Shown here: in pieces, positions 6,946-16,203 of the stretch
Position numbering within the stretch: the first letter of the stretch is position 1
Layout of the letters: each line of letters starts with the position of its first letter
Origin: Actinokineospora pegani
GTDB taxonomy: Bacteria > Actinomycetota > Actinomycetes > Mycobacteriales > Pseudonocardiaceae
Assembly (NCBI RefSeq): GCF_009745975.1
Contig: NZ_WHOL01000115.1
Coordinates: 1 to 44,307, forward strand
Direction of reading: 5' to 3'
DNA: 44,307 nt
Made by a program: the position numbers and the translations under genes
Notes under the pieces: model-generated
The model's input: the letters and a program-made list of their open reading frames with translations, nothing else
The model's database searches: none
What the model was told of the DNA's origin: nothing

Positions 6946-9582
6946 TCACCCGCGCAGCGCGAGCCAGACGCGGTCTCTCGTCAGCGGTAGCTCGGTGAAG
7001 CGGACCCCGGTGGCCGAGCGCACAGCGTTGGCGAGCGCGGGGGCCACCGGGTTGAACGGGCTCTCGCTCATCGACTTGGCGCCCAACGGGCCCAACGGGT
7101 CGCTGGTCGGCGCGAAGTGGACCTCGGTGCGGGGGACGTCGGCGAAGGTGGGGATGTGGTAGGCGCGCAGGGCGGGTGTGGTGACCCGGCCGTCACTGTC
7201 CACTTGGACCAGCTCGGACAGAGCGGCCCCCAAGCCCTGCGCGACGCCACCCTCGATCTGGCCGACGCACTGCATGGGGTTCATCACGACCCCCGCGTCA
7301 GCGGCGTGGACGCTGCGCAAGACGCGGATCTCACCGGTGTCGGGGTCGACGGCGACGCGGAACCAGTGGACGTTGAAGGCGACTGAACGCGGTGTGCCGT
7401 CGAAGTGCCCGGTTGTCCTCAGAGGACCCAGTGCGGTCAGGGGGACCACTGAGCCGTCCAGTTCGACGCCGTCGACGACCAACCGGCCCCCTCCGGCGCG
7501 GGTGAGCAGTTCGGCCGCCATCGCCTCCGCCGCGCGCAGGACCGCACGGCCCGCGATCACCACACCGGTGGACCCGAACGCGCCGGTGTCGTGCGGGACC
7601 AGATCGGTGTCGGACTGCCGGACCACCACCCGGTCCGCCACAGTCCCCAACGCCGACGCGACAAGGGCGCGGTGCACCGTGGTCGAGCCGTTGCCGAATT
7701 CCGCCGTGCCCACCGACAGCTCGAACACCCCGTCGGCCCGCAGGTCCAGGCGGGCGTCGGCGAAGTGGCCGCGCGGCGGGGTGGTGGCGATCATCGCCAC
7801 GGCGGCGCCGTCGCCGACCAGGAACCCCTCGGGCACCTCCCCCACCGCCTCGGCCCGCGCGGCGCGCACGACCTCCAAGCAGTGGTCCAGGCCGTAGCCG
7901 CTGACGACCAGGTCCTCCTCCGGCCCCGCAGCGGTGACCAGTGGCTCGCCGTCGCGGACCATGTTGCGCTCGCGCAGGACCAGCGGGTCCATGCCCAACT
8001 TCGCCGCCAACTCGTCCAACGCGGACTCCACAGCGAAGATCACCTGCCCCAGGCCGTACCCCCGGAACGCCCCGGAGGGCACGTTGTTGGTGTACACCGC
8101 CACCCCGTCAGCGCGCTTGTTCGGGCAGCGGTAGACAGCCATCGACTCACCACAGGAGTGGAACAGCACGCCGGGCCCGTGATTGCCGTAGGCGCCGGTG
8201 TCGGTGACAACATCCACGCTCAACGCGGTCAGGGTGCCATCGATAGCGGCGCCCACCTCGACCTCGACGGTGAACGGGTGGCGGGTGGTGGTCGCGGTGA
8301 ACTGCTCGGACCGGGTCAGCTCCAGCCGGACCGGCTCGCGCAGCCGCAGCGCGGCGAGCACGACGACGTCCTCCACCAGCATCTCCTGCTTGCCACCGAA
8401 CCCGCCGCCGACCCGGCCCGCGACCACCCGCACCCCAGCGGGATCGAGGTCGAACAGCGAGCACAGCGCGCGCTTGGTCAGGAACGGGGTCTGCGTGCTC
8501 GACCGCACGACCAGCCGCCCGTCGTCGTCGAAGAACGCCAGCGCCCCGTGGGTCTCGAGGCTGACGTGCTGCACCCGGCCGGTGCGGAACACGCCCGTGG
8601 CGGTGGCGGCGGCCTCGGCCAGCCCGGCGGCGACGTCACCGACCTCCTGGTGCAGCTCGGCGCACACGTTGTCGGCGGGGTCCTTGTCGTGCAGGACCGG
8701 CGCGCCGGGGGCGAGCGCCGCCTCGGGGGTCAGCACCGCGGGCAGCGGTTCGTAGGCGACCTCGACCAGGCGGGCGCCCGCCTCCGCGGCGGCCTCGGTC
8801 TCGGCGACCACGGCGGCCACGCGCTGCCCGACGTGCCGCACGACGTCGTCGAACACCCGGGTGTCGGCGGGGTCGTCGGCGACGATCTCGTGCTGGGCCG
8901 AGGAGTACAGCCGGTCCGGGGCGTCCTCGTGCGCGAGCACCAGCCGGACCCCGGGCACGGCCAGCGCGGCGGTCGGGTCGACGGCGGTCACGCGCGCGTG
9001 CGCGTGCGGAGAGCGGACGAGGGCGATGTGCAGCAGCCCGGGGACCTCGACGTCGAAGGTGTAGCGGGCGGCGCCGGTGACGACCTCGCGCGCGGCGGGG
9101 GCGGCGAGGTTGCGGCCGATGGCCCGCCCCGCGGCGGGTTCCTCGACATGGCCGACCCCGGCGACGGCGTCGGCGATGGCCCGGTAGCCGGTGCAGCGGC
9201 ACAGGTTGCCCTTGAGCGCGCGCGGCAGGTCGGCGCGCTGCGCGTCGTCGAGCGCGGCGGTGGTCATGAGGAACCCGGCGGTGCAGAAGCCGCACTGGAA
9301 CCCCTGCGCGTCCAGGAAGCGTCGCTGGACCTCGTGCAGCTCACCGTCACGCGCGAGGCCCTCGACGGTGGTGACCGACCGACCGTCGACGCGCACGGCC
9401 GGGTAGAGGCAGCTATGCACGGGCACGCCGTCGACGTGGACGGTGCACGCGCCGCAGTCCCCGGCGTCGCACCCCTTCTTGACGCCGAAGCAGCCCTCGC
9501 CGCGCAGGTAGGTGCGCAGGCACTGGCCGGGGCGCGGCTCGCGGTCGTGGGCGGCGCCGTTGATGTGGACCTCGAAGCTCAC
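6946..9582 (-). CDS. Xanthine dehydrogenase-family molybdenum hydroxylase, fused [2Fe-2S] + Mo-binding subunit
   Basis: 878 residues from GTG 9582, which overlaps the FAD-subunit stop as GTGA (translational coupling). Residues 1-160 are the small iron-sulfur subunit: plant-type cluster C38-x4-C43-x2-C46-x11-C58, then a second cluster C97-x2-C100 and C128-x-C130. Residues about 165-878 form the molybdopterin subunit with [12 protein letters not shown], the [10 protein letters not shown] pterin loop, and a final [20 protein letters not shown] segment carrying the catalytic-position Glu. The same fused layout with a separate FAD partner is known for E. coli ygfM-xdhD. The substrate could be a purine or another N-heterocycle or aldehyde; no XdhC-like chaperone or purine gene is adjacent. 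The stop codon lies immediately next to the convergent synthetase stop (6943-6945). Confidence 0.88.
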   Translation of the reverse strand: MSFEVHINGAAHDREPRPGQCLRTYLRGEGCFGVKKGCDAGDCGACTVHVDGVPVHSCLYPAVRVDGRSVTTVEGLARDGELHEVQRRFLDAQGFQCGFCTAGFLMTTAALDDAQRADLPRALKGNLCRCTGYRAIADAVAGVGHVEEPAAGRAIGRNLAAPAAREVVTGAARYTFDVEVPGLLHIALVRSPHAHARVTAVDPTAALAVPGVRLVLAHEDAPDRLYSSAQHEIVADDPADTRVFDDVVRHVGQRVAAVVAETEAAAEAGARLVEVAYEPLPAVLTPEAALAPGAPVLHDKDPADNVCAELHQEVGDVAAGLAEAAATATGVFRTGRVQHVSLETHGALAFFDDDGRLVVRSSTQTPFLTKRALCSLFDLDPAGVRVVAGRVGGGFGGKQEMLVEDVVVLAALRLREPVRLELTRSEQFTATTTRHPFTVEVEVGAAIDGTLTALSVDVVTDTGAYGNHGPGVLFHSCGESMAVYRCPNKRADGVAVYTNNVPSGAFRGYGLGQVIFAVESALDELAAKLGMDPLVLRERNMVRDGEPLVTAAGPEEDLVVSGYGLDHCLEVVRAARAEAVGEVPEGFLVGDGAAVAMIATTPPRGHFADARLDLRADGVFELSVGTAEFGNGSTTVHRALVASALGTVADRVVVRQSDTDLVPHDTGAFGSTGVVIAGRAVLRAAEAMAAELLTRAGGGRLVVDGVELDGSVVPLTALGPLRTTGHFDGTPRSVAFNVHWFRVAVDPDTGEIRVLRSVHAADAGVVMNPMQCVGQIEGGVAQGLGAALSELVQVDSDGRVTTPALRAYHIPTFADVPRTEVHFAPTSDPLGPLGAKSMSESPFNPVAPALANAVRSATGVRFTELPLTRDRVWLALRG

Positions 9583-10379
9583 CGCGGCTCCCCCAACTCC
9601 GCGCGGGCCTGCTCGGCCAGTCGCAGCGTCATGTGCCGCCGCCACGCGGGCAGGCCGTGCACGTCGTCGAACCAGGTCTCGACCGCGTCCTCGATCGCCG
9701 CCGCGAGCTGCCCCGGGCCGGGGACGCCGGGGAAGCGAAGCCGGACCGGCCGGGGCGTGGCGGCGGTGATGGTGAGGGCGAACTCGTCGCCGAGGGTCGC
9801 GATGACCAGCGCGGCCGAGCGGCCGTGCGGGTGCAGCGACGCCCGGCGGAACGCGCTCCGGCGGTGCTGCGCGGCGGCGGGGAACGTGACGGACCGGAGC
9901 AGCTCGCCCTCGGCGAGCACGGTCTGCCCCGGACCGGTGACGAGGTCGGCGGTGGCGACGGTGCGCGAAGTCCCGTCGGGGGCCAGCAGCAGGCACCCGC
10001 CGTCGAGCGCGGTGGCCAGCGCGATCACCGGCCCGGCGGGCAGACCCAGGCACAGGTTGCCGCCGACGGTGGCGGTGTTCCAGACCTTGAAGGAGGCCAG
10101 GAACGCCCGGCAGCACTGCTCCACCAGTGGCGCGATCGGCAGCGCGCTGCCCGTGGCGAACCCGGACAGCTCGGCGATCGTGCAGGTCGCGGCCAGGGTG
10201 AGCCCCTCGGGGCCGGTCACGACCGGGTCCCAGCCGAAGCGGGTCAGGTCGACGAGCCTGCGCACCCCGGGGTGCGGCTCGGAGAACAGGTGGGTGCCGC
10301 CGCCGAGCCAGGCGTCGCCTGGCTCCCACTGCCCGGCCAGGCGCGGGTCGCGCACCTGGAGCACGGTGTTCAGGTCCAT
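9579..10379 (-). CDS. FAD-binding subunit of the molybdenum hydroxylase (CoxM/XdhB/YgfM type)
   Basis: 266 residues from ATG 10379. FAD_binding_5 domain: L-G-G-G-T-H at 25-30 binds the FAD pyrophosphate, and [18 protein letters not shown] near 100-117 is the second FAD contact; the C-terminal CO-dehydrogenase flavoprotein domain follows. It passes electrons from the iron-sulfur clusters of the next gene to the final acceptor. First gene of a two-gene operon with a 4-nt GTGA overlap. CAGCGT (10391-10386) lies 6 nt before the ATG, so a leaderless start is likely; in-frame extension to 10499 is Pro/Arg-rich shadow. Confidence 0.86.
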   Translation of the reverse strand: MDLNTVLQVRDPRLAGQWEPGDAWLGGGTHLFSEPHPGVRRLVDLTRFGWDPVVTGPEGLTLAATCTIAELSGFATGSALPIAPLVEQCCRAFLASFKVWNTATVGGNLCLGLPAGPVIALATALDGGCLLLAPDGTSRTVATADLVTGPGQTVLAEGELLRSVTFPAAAQHRRSAFRRASLHPHGRSAALVIATLGDEFALTITAATPRPVRLRFPGVPGPGQLAAAIEDAVETWFDDVHGLPAWRRHMTLRLAEQARAELGEPR

Positions 10380-10385
10380 ACCGAC

Positions 10386-10391
10386 ACGCTG
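10386..10391 (-). promoter_or_regulatory. Candidate leaderless -10 of the molybdenum hydroxylase operon
   Basis: CAGCGT on the minus strand (xAnnnT form) ends 6 nt before the ATG at 10379, the same spacing as seen before other genes here. Confidence 0.3.
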
Positions 10392-10517
10392 CCACGTCGC
10401 GGCGGCGCGCGGGCGCCACGGCCACGCGATCGTGACGCGTGGCCGCGCCGCACGGGGTGGCCGGGGTGGGGCGGATGTGCTACGCGGCAAGCGGTCCACA
10501 ATGCGAGGGTACCTCGG

Positions 10518-11108
10518 ATGGCGGTACTAGATGATCTTGGTAAAGCCCTGCTGCCACCTCGACCGGGCCCGGTCACCCCCTCATCCCCTCTGCCACTCCC
10601 GGGGTGTTCGATGAGCAAGGCTGTCACCTCCGGCACCTGGCCCGCCACCAGCGTCACCCCGCCGAACCTGTCGGACCTGAACACCGACCGCGTCACCGGG
10701 GGCGAACTCGGCCAACAGCACCGAAATCGTGCCGTCTTCGCGGTGTCCGGCAAGCCCGACCCGGTGATCAACCACGTCCGGTTCAAGGGCGAGGTCAAGG
10801 GCAGCCAGGCCGACGAGTACGTCGAGATCGTCAACCGCGGCACCGCCCCGGCCGACATCTCCGGCTGGAGGCTCGGCGCCGACGACCGGGCCAGGACTTC
10901 GTCTTCCCCGCGGGCACCGTGCTGGCCCCCGGGCAGCGCATCCGCGTCCATACCAACGAGCCGCACCCCGAGTGGGGCGGCTTCACTACGGCATCAAGCG
11001 CCCCATCTGGAACGACAAGGGCGACAACGCCGTGCTGAGCGACACCTCGGGCGACGCGGTGTCCACCTTCGGCTACGGCGACAAGGCCGCCAAGCCCTGC
11101 CCCCCGGT
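10518..11108 (+). pseudogene. Lamin-tail-domain protein gene broken by two one-base deletions
   Basis: Three consecutive frames together read as one lamin-tail (LTD) beta-sandwich domain. Frame one, from ATG 10518, contains INHVRFKGEVKGSQADEYVEIVNRG and ISGWRLGADD. At about 10889 a missing G moves the frame, giving GQDFVFPAGTVLAPGQRIRV and EPHPEWGGF. At about 10984 a missing C moves it again, giving HYGIKRPIWNDKGDNAVLSD and VSTFGYGDKAAK. Restoring one G and one C rebuilds the canonical domain. No stop occurs before the next gene in the last frame, so the original stop also seems altered. Both losses are in short G or C runs, so sequencing error is as plausible as real decay. LTD proteins in bacteria are often extracytoplasmic; no clear signal peptide is visible at this start. 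Confidence 0.6.
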
Positions 11109-11135
11109 CGCGGGGGCCGCTCGCGGGCCCCCGCG
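11109..11135 (+). terminator. Hairpin after the lamin-tail gene
   Basis: CGCGGGGGCC, 7-nt loop, GGCCCCCGCG: a 10-bp perfect GC stem without a T-tract. It sits between the broken lamin-tail gene and the next start at 11156. Confidence 0.45.
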
Positions 11136-11142
11136 GCAGGTC

Positions 11143-11148
11143 TACTGT
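11143..11148 (+). promoter_or_regulatory. -10 element of a probable leaderless transcript
   Basis: TACTGT fits TAnnnT and ends 7 nt before ATG 11156; no ribosome site intervenes. It starts just after the hairpin at 11109-11135. Confidence 0.45.
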
Positions 11149-11155
11149 GCGGCGG

Positions 11156-11770
11156 ATGCGCGTCGTCATCGCGGGCGGCCACAGCGCCGTCGGCAGGCAC
11201 CTGGCGGCCAGGTTGACCAGCCAGGGCCACACCGTGTTCGCCCTGGTCCCCACCGGCCACCACCACGCCGCCGTCCGGCCCACCGGCGCCCACCCCGTCA
11301 CCCTCGACCCCGGCGGCCGCGCCCTCGCCGAGACGCTCCCGCACGCCGACGCGGTCGTCTACACCGCGGGCACGACCCGCGGCCCGGGCAACCGCCCCGG
11401 CGAGCTGACCTACGCCGCCGCCCTGGACTCCATCGGCGTGCGCCGCTACCTCGTGCTCACCACCAACCCGGCCGCGCACAGCGACTCGGACACCCCCGAG
11501 CGCACCAGCTACCTGGCCGCGCGGGCCACCACCGAGGAGGCCATCACCGCCCACGACCTGGACTGGACCTTCGTGCACGCCGCACCCCTCGCCGACACCC
11601 CGCCGACCGGGCTGGTGTCACTGTCCCCGTCACCCGCGCGCATCCCGCGCGCGGACGTGGCGGCGGTGCTGGCGGCCCTGATCCCGGCCGCGTGGTCGCA
11701 CCGGGCGTCGGTGGACCTGGGGCCCGGGGAGACCCCCATCGCCGAGGCCGTCAGCCGCGGACGCCGCTGA
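11156..11770 (+). CDS. NAD(P)-binding epimerase/reductase-like protein (short, atypical SDR)
   Basis: 204 residues from ATG 11156; a GTG at 11147 is in frame, but the family normally starts right at the first beta strand, M-R-V-V-I-A-G-G-H. The Rossmann motif G-G-H-S-A-V-G-R-H-L-A (residues 7-17) binds NAD(P). A-D-A-V-V-Y-T-A-G-T near 63-72 corresponds to the beta4 strand and NNAG-like turn. The usual SDR Tyr-x3-Lys is not evident, which matches the atypical NAD(P)H-binding (NmrA/SDR_a5-like) group found as stand-alone actinobacterial genes. Possible roles are a quinone or flavin reductase-like sensor; substrate unknown. Confidence 0.78.
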   Translation: MRVVIAGGHSAVGRHLAARLTSQGHTVFALVPTGHHHAAVRPTGAHPVTLDPGGRALAETLPHADAVVYTAGTTRGPGNRPGELTYAAALDSIGVRRYLVLTTNPAAHSDSDTPERTSYLAARATTEEAITAHDLDWTFVHAAPLADTPPTGLVSLSPSPARIPRADVAAVLAALIPAAWSHRASVDLGPGETPIAEAVSRGRR

Positions 11771-11874
11771 TCGCGGAGCCGGTGGACGGCGACACGGTCC
11801 GACGGGCGTCCCCTCGCTTGGCTGTGTGATAAATCCCCTGGCCACCAAGGCGACCGCACGGGCACGCTCTGCGC

Positions 11875-12798
11875 GTGGCCGTACTGGGGAAGACCGCGCG
11901 GGCGACCGGGCTGAGCCTGACCGCGTGGGTGCTGTTCGCGAGTTCCGGGCCGCTGGCCAAGGCGGTGATGGCGGCGGGCTGGTCACCGGCCGAGGTGACC
12001 GCCGTGCGCGTCGCGCTCGCCGCGGCGCTGCTCGCGCCGGTGATCGCCGTGCTGCGGCCGTGGGCGCTGCGGTTCGGCCGCGGGGACCTGTGGCTGCTGC
12101 TCGGCTACGGCCTGCTGGGCGTGGCCGGGGTGCAGTTGTTCTTCTTCGTCGCCGTGGCCCGGGTCCCGGTGGGGGTGGCGATGGTCTTGGTCAACCTCGC
12201 GCCCGCGCTGGTCGCCCTGTGGGTGCGGGTGGTGCGCGGCACGCGGCTGCGCGGGCGGGTGTGGCTGGGCATCGCGCTCGCGCTCGCCGGTCTGGCCCTG
12301 GTCGCGGAACTGGGGCAGGGGGCGCGCCTCGACCTGCTCGGCGTCGCGGCCGGGCTGGTCGCGGCGGTGTGCGCGGCGGGGTTCTTCCTGCTCGGCGAGC
12401 ACGGCGCCAGCAGGCACGACCCCCTGGGGCTGACGACAGCCGCGCTGGCACTGGGGGCGGTGGTGGTGCTGGCGATCAGTCCTCCGTGGACGCTGCCCGC
12501 CGACCTGCTCGGCGCCCCCACCCCGCTCGGCGTGCCGGTGTGGCTGCTGCTGGTGGTGCTGGCGGTCGTGGGCACCGTGCTGCCCTACGTGGCCTGCCTG
12601 GTGTCGCTGCGCGACATCCCCTCGGCCGCGGCCAGCGTGCTGGCGCTGGTGGAGCCGCTGGTCGCCGCTGTGCTGGCCTGGTTGCTGCTCGGGCAGGCGC
12701 TGGGGCCCGCGCAACTGGCGGGCGCGGTGATCTTGCTGGTGGGGGCGGTGCTGGTCCAGGTGTCCGGACCCGCGGTCGCGGTGTCCCCGGCCGGATGA
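11875..12798 (+). CDS. EamA/DMT-superfamily membrane transporter
   Basis: 307 residues from GTG 11875. About ten hydrophobic segments in two five-helix halves (EamA repeats, roughly 8-150 and 155-300), typical of drug/metabolite or amino-acid exporters of the RhtA/YdcZ type. The second repeat shows SAAASVLALVEPLVAAVLAWLLLGQ, the strongest family signature, and PVGVAMVLVNLAPALVALW is its equivalent in the first repeat. Inner-membrane exporter; substrate cannot be assigned. Monocistronic, spaced 104 nt from the upstream gene, and CACGCT ends 6 nt before the GTG as in other leaderless-type starts here. Confidence 0.86.
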   Translation: MAVLGKTARATGLSLTAWVLFASSGPLAKAVMAAGWSPAEVTAVRVALAAALLAPVIAVLRPWALRFGRGDLWLLLGYGLLGVAGVQLFFFVAVARVPVGVAMVLVNLAPALVALWVRVVRGTRLRGRVWLGIALALAGLALVAELGQGARLDLLGVAAGLVAAVCAAGFFLLGEHGASRHDPLGLTTAALALGAVVVLAISPPWTLPADLLGAPTPLGVPVWLLLVVLAVVGTVLPYVACLVSLRDIPSAAASVLALVEPLVAAVLAWLLLGQALGPAQLAGAVILLVGAVLVQVSGPAVAVSPAG

Positions 12799-13055
12799 GG
12801 CGTGCGCTGTCCTGGGGCGGCTCTGGATCTCCGCTGGGGTCACGATCGCGTCATGGTGGCGCCACGATGGTGGGAGTGATCACCCGGGCGGGCAGGGGGC
12901 GGGGCGTGGGGCTCGGAACCGTCGTGCACCGAGGGTGGCCCGCACTGCCTGCGGGGTACTCATTCGGCGGGTTTGCGCCCGGGGCCGCATAAAGATCGGG
13001 ATCGGTGTCAATCCTGTCGTCGTCAGCAAGAACGCTTGAGTGGTAGGAGAATTCC

Positions 13056-13256
13056 ATGCGTTTCGTGAAGACGGTTCTCGTCGCCGCCGCGGTAGCCGCC
13101 GTGTCGCTGGTCGGGCTCACCGCGGGCACCGCCGCGGCAACCACCGCCGAGACGACCGCGGCGTCCTCCGCCGAGAGCCCCAGGTTCTTCTGCCTGCCGT
13201 ACATGACCTGCGACAACGACGAGAACGACGTCTTCGGCGACGAGGACGACGACTGA
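13056..13256 (+). CDS. Small secreted acidic peptide, unknown function
   Basis: 66 residues from ATG 13056 with a good AGGAGAATTCC ribosome site. Residues 1-28 are a classic signal peptide (MRFVKTVLVAAAVAAVSLVG, cleavage near AAA). The mature part is about 38 residues: an Ala/Thr/Ser spacer, then S-P-R-F-F-C46-L-P-Y-M-T-C52, then a tail with eight Asp/Glu in 14 residues. Asp53, Asp55, Asn57, Asp58 and Asp64 are spaced somewhat like an EF-hand or excalibur calcium loop; this is a weak resemblance. No biosynthetic enzyme is adjacent to suggest a modified peptide. The opposite-strand frame is ignored because the signal peptide, ribosome site and downstream hairpin all support this strand. Confidence 0.72.
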   Translation: MRFVKTVLVAAAVAAVSLVGLTAGTAAATTAETTAASSAESPRFFCLPYMTCDNDENDVFGDEDDD

Positions 13257-13271
13257 CGCACGACCACCTGG

Positions 13272-13297
13272 GCCGGCCGCGCACCGTCGCGGCCGGC
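13272..13297. terminator. Bidirectional terminator between the small peptide and LAL regulator genes
   Basis: GCCGGCCGCG, 6-nt loop, CGCGGCCGGC: a 10-bp perfect stem centred in the 58-nt gap between two convergent stops (13256 and 13315). Confidence 0.65.
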
Positions 13298-13314
13298 TCA
13301 GTGCTGTGCGGGGC

Positions 13315-16068
13315 TCAGGCCGTCTCGGACATCGTGAGGTGGAGCCTGCCCGCCAGGTCCGCCCGGTTGCGGACGTTGAGCTTGCGGTAGACGCGGGTCA
13401 GGTGCTGCTCGACGGTGCTGACCGTGATGAACAGCTTGCGGCCGATCTCGCGGTTGGTGTGGCCCGCGGCGGCCAGTTGGGCGACCGGGCGCTCGGCGGG
13501 GCTCAGGGTGGCGGCCCCGTCGGTGTCGGACAACGCGGTGAGGCGGGCCGGGGGGCGGGTGCGCTGCCAGAACTGCTCGGCGGTGGACAGTCGCGCGACC
13601 CGCATCGCCTGGTCGGCGAGGGTGCGGGCCTCGAGGTGGTGGCCCAGGGAGTGGTTGGCGTTGCTCAGGTCCGCCAGGACGGTGGCCAGCTCGAGGCGCT
13701 CCTCGTCGGCCTGCAACAGGTCGGCGGCCTCCTCCAGCAGGGGGCCGCGGGCCTCGGGGTCGGCGCAGGCGGCGAGGATGCGCAGGGAGATGCCGCGGGT
13801 GCGGGTGCCCTCGACGCCGGGGCGGTGGAGCTGCTCCTCGGCGAGGGCGCGGGCGCGGTCGGCGCGGCCCAGCCGGAGCAGGGCCTCGGCGGCGCCGCTG
13901 CGCCACGGGACCAGGGCGGGCAGGTCGATGCGCCAGGCGGTCATCAGCCTGCCGCAGTTCTCGAAGTCGGCCAGGGCGGCGTGCGGGCGGTCGACGGCCA
14001 TGCTGTGGCAGCCGCGCGCGTAGAGGTACTGCAGGCCGTAGCGGGTCTCGAACAGCTCCTTGGGCACCGGGCGGCGCAGCTCGCGCTCGGCCTCGTCGTG
14101 GCGGACCAGCATGGTCAGCGCGAGCACGAGGGCGGAGAGCGGGCCGCCGGCGAACACGCCCCAGTCCTGAGTGGGCATCAGGTCGAGCGCGGCCCTGGCG
14201 TGCGTCACGGCGGCGGGCAGGTCGGTCTTGCGCAGGGCGATCTCGGCCCGGATGCCCGACAGCAGCGCCTGCCAGGTGGTGGCCCGGCGGTCGGTGGCCT
14301 CGGCGAGCAGCCGGTCGCACCAGGTCTGCGCGTCGTCGAGGCTGCCCGCGCACAGCAGCACCTCCAGCGCCGAGCACAGCGCCTCGATGTTGGTGTCGTC
14401 CATGCGCTGGCTCTGCAGCACCCGCTCGGCGCTGTCGACGATGCCCTGGCTGGGGCCGGTGCTGAGCATGGCCGCGAGCGCGTCGACGGCCTCCACCGAG
14501 CTGGCGGCGATGGAGACCCCGTCGGCGGCGCCGACCTCGACGCGGTCCTCGCCCTCGCCGCGGCGGGACAGCAGCGCCGGGCAGCAGTGCCGCAGCCAGC
14601 GGCGGGTGAAGCGCAGCTCCTCGCTGCCGCCGGGCACGCTCTCGGCCCACCAGGCCAGCGTCTCCTCGGCCTGGTCGATGCGCCCGTCCCAGAGCAGGTA
14701 GCGCACGAGCATGCCCGCGTCCCGGTCGCCGAGGCGGCCGCGGCGCAGCGCCACCCGCAGCGGGCGCATGTAGCGCACGGCGGCCGAGGGGTTGTTGCGC
14801 CACTCGATGCGGGCCAGCAGCGCCATCACCGCGGCCCGGCCCGGCTCGTCCTGGCAGGCGAACAGGGCCAGCTCCAGGCAGTCGGCGGCCTGCTCGATCT
14901 CGTCGGCGGCCAGCGCCTCGTCGGCCACGTCGCGCAGCAGCTCCACCATCCACGGCTCGGGGGCCTGCCCCGAGGTGGTCAACTGGGCGGCGACCGCGCG
15001 CGGCGGAGCGCCCTCGGCGTGCAGCAGGCAGGCGGCGCGCAGGTGCAGGCCCGCACGCCCCTCGGGGGACAGGGTGTCCAGTGTGGACATGGCGGCGGAC
15101 GGGTGCCGGAAGCCGCCGTCGCTGACCAGACCGGTGTCGGTGAGCGCGCCGATGGCCTGTCCCACGGTCTGGGCGGGCAGCGACAGCAGGCGGGCGAGGC
15201 GGGCCGGGTCGGCGGGGCCGCCGAGCACGGCCAGGCCGGTGGCGGTCTCGACGGTCCGCGCGTCCATGCGCAGCAGGGCGGAGGAGACGGCGTGGCGGTA
15301 GGACTCGGCGACGACCAGGCCGTCGGGCCCGGGGGCCGCGGCGTGACCGTCCTCGACCAGGGCGGCCAGCAGCAGGGGGTTGCCGCCGGTGGCGGCCAGG
15401 GCGGCGGGGGCCAGCTCGGGCCCGACGACGGCGGCGGCCTCGTCCTCGGACAGCAGGCGCAGCTTGGCGCGGTGGCAGCCGGGCCTGCGGAACAGCTCCG
15501 CGTGGAACACCGACAGCGACGGCGGGGTGGGGGTCAGCTCGGTGAGCAGGACGAGCATCCGGCGCGAGCGCATCCGGCGCTGCAGGTAGAGCAGCGCCTG
15601 CAGGGAGGCGGGGTCGGCGTGCTGCAGGTCGTCGACGGCCAGCACGACCAGGCGGTGGCGGGTCAGCTCCAGGACCGCCGAGCACAGCCCCTGCACCAGG
15701 TCGGCCACCGGCGGGCGGGCGTGCGGGCGCCCGGAGCCGGGCAGCTCGCCGAGCAGCGCGCCCACCGCCGCGTCGGCCTCCTCCGGTAACAGCGCGCTGC
15801 GCAACAACTGCTCGAGCACGCCGACCTCGACGTCGCGCTCGTCGGCCGCCGCGGTCGCGGTCAGCACCAGCGCGTCGTCCACGCGGTCCACACAGGCCTG
15901 CAACAGCGCGGTCTTGCCGCTGCCGACCGGTCCGCTGACCAGGTGCGTGTTGCCCCGGCCGCAGCGGGAGTCGGCCAGCAGCGCGTCGAACCGCGCCAAC
16001 TCCGGGCCGCGTCCGTGCAGCCGTCCACTGGAAATCCAGTCCACAAATGCCCCCAATTCACCGCTCAT
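13315..16068 (-). CDS. LuxR-family transcriptional regulator, large ATP-binding (LAL) type, with a TTA codon
   Basis: 917 residues from ATG 16068 (MSGELGAFVDWISSGRLHGRG); a GTG nine codons downstream is the alternative start. N-terminal AAA/STAND ATPase: Walker A G46-P-V-G-S-G-K-T53, Walker B LVVLAVDDLQHAD near 170. The central 500 residues are helical-repeat-like, and the C-terminal LuxR HTH spans about 855-917 (LSPAERPVAQLAAAGHTNREIG, then STVEQHL and RKLNVRNRADL). LAL proteins such as PikD and RapH are pathway activators of macrolide clusters, so this is the likely activator of the nearby polyketide genes, although it lies 5.5 kb from the synthase. Leu94 is encoded by TTA (15789-15787), a codon very rare at this GC and typically dependent on the bldA tRNA. 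Promoter and repeated boxes lie upstream. Confidence 0.9.
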   Translation of the reverse strand: MSGELGAFVDWISSGRLHGRGPELARFDALLADSRCGRGNTHLVSGPVGSGKTALLQACVDRVDDALVLTATAAADERDVEVGVLEQLLRSALLPEEADAAVGALLGELPGSGRPHARPPVADLVQGLCSAVLELTRHRLVVLAVDDLQHADPASLQALLYLQRRMRSRRMLVLLTELTPTPPSLSVFHAELFRRPGCHRAKLRLLSEDEAAAVVGPELAPAALAATGGNPLLLAALVEDGHAAAPGPDGLVVAESYRHAVSSALLRMDARTVETATGLAVLGGPADPARLARLLSLPAQTVGQAIGALTDTGLVSDGGFRHPSAAMSTLDTLSPEGRAGLHLRAACLLHAEGAPPRAVAAQLTTSGQAPEPWMVELLRDVADEALAADEIEQAADCLELALFACQDEPGRAAVMALLARIEWRNNPSAAVRYMRPLRVALRRGRLGDRDAGMLVRYLLWDGRIDQAEETLAWWAESVPGGSEELRFTRRWLRHCCPALLSRRGEGEDRVEVGAADGVSIAASSVEAVDALAAMLSTGPSQGIVDSAERVLQSQRMDDTNIEALCSALEVLLCAGSLDDAQTWCDRLLAEATDRRATTWQALLSGIRAEIALRKTDLPAAVTHARAALDLMPTQDWGVFAGGPLSALVLALTMLVRHDEAERELRRPVPKELFETRYGLQYLYARGCHSMAVDRPHAALADFENCGRLMTAWRIDLPALVPWRSGAAEALLRLGRADRARALAEEQLHRPGVEGTRTRGISLRILAACADPEARGPLLEEAADLLQADEERLELATVLADLSNANHSLGHHLEARTLADQAMRVARLSTAEQFWQRTRPPARLTALSDTDGAATLSPAERPVAQLAAAGHTNREIGRKLFITVSTVEQHLTRVYRKLNVRNRADLAGRLHLTMSETA

Positions 16069-16173
16069 CGGCCTGCGCGACGGCGAACAGCAAGAATGCC
16101 TCTGCGTTTGGCCGCGTGACCGCGGCCACCGACCGGGAGCAGTTCCCGGATCGGGTCTCACCTCTCAGTCGGA

Positions 16174-16203
16174 AACGTACCAACACGCCGGGAAGGATGT
16201 CAC
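16174..16203 (-). promoter_or_regulatory. Candidate promoter of the LAL regulator
   Basis: On the minus strand GTGACA (16203-16198) and TACGTT (16179-16174) are separated by 18 nt, close to TTGACA/TAnnnT. It implies a leader of about 100 nt before ATG 16068. A TAGGGGGTG box ends 12 nt upstream of the -35, a normal activator position. Confidence 0.45.

Noticed and set aside
7591-10530. 979-codon plus-strand frame across the molybdenum hydroxylase operon
   Set aside because: Antisense of well-defined iron-sulfur, Mo and FAD domains; low-complexity composition.
12851-13267. 138-codon minus-strand frame opposite the small secreted peptide
   Set aside because: No ribosome site or motif; the plus-strand gene has a ribosome site, signal peptide and terminator.
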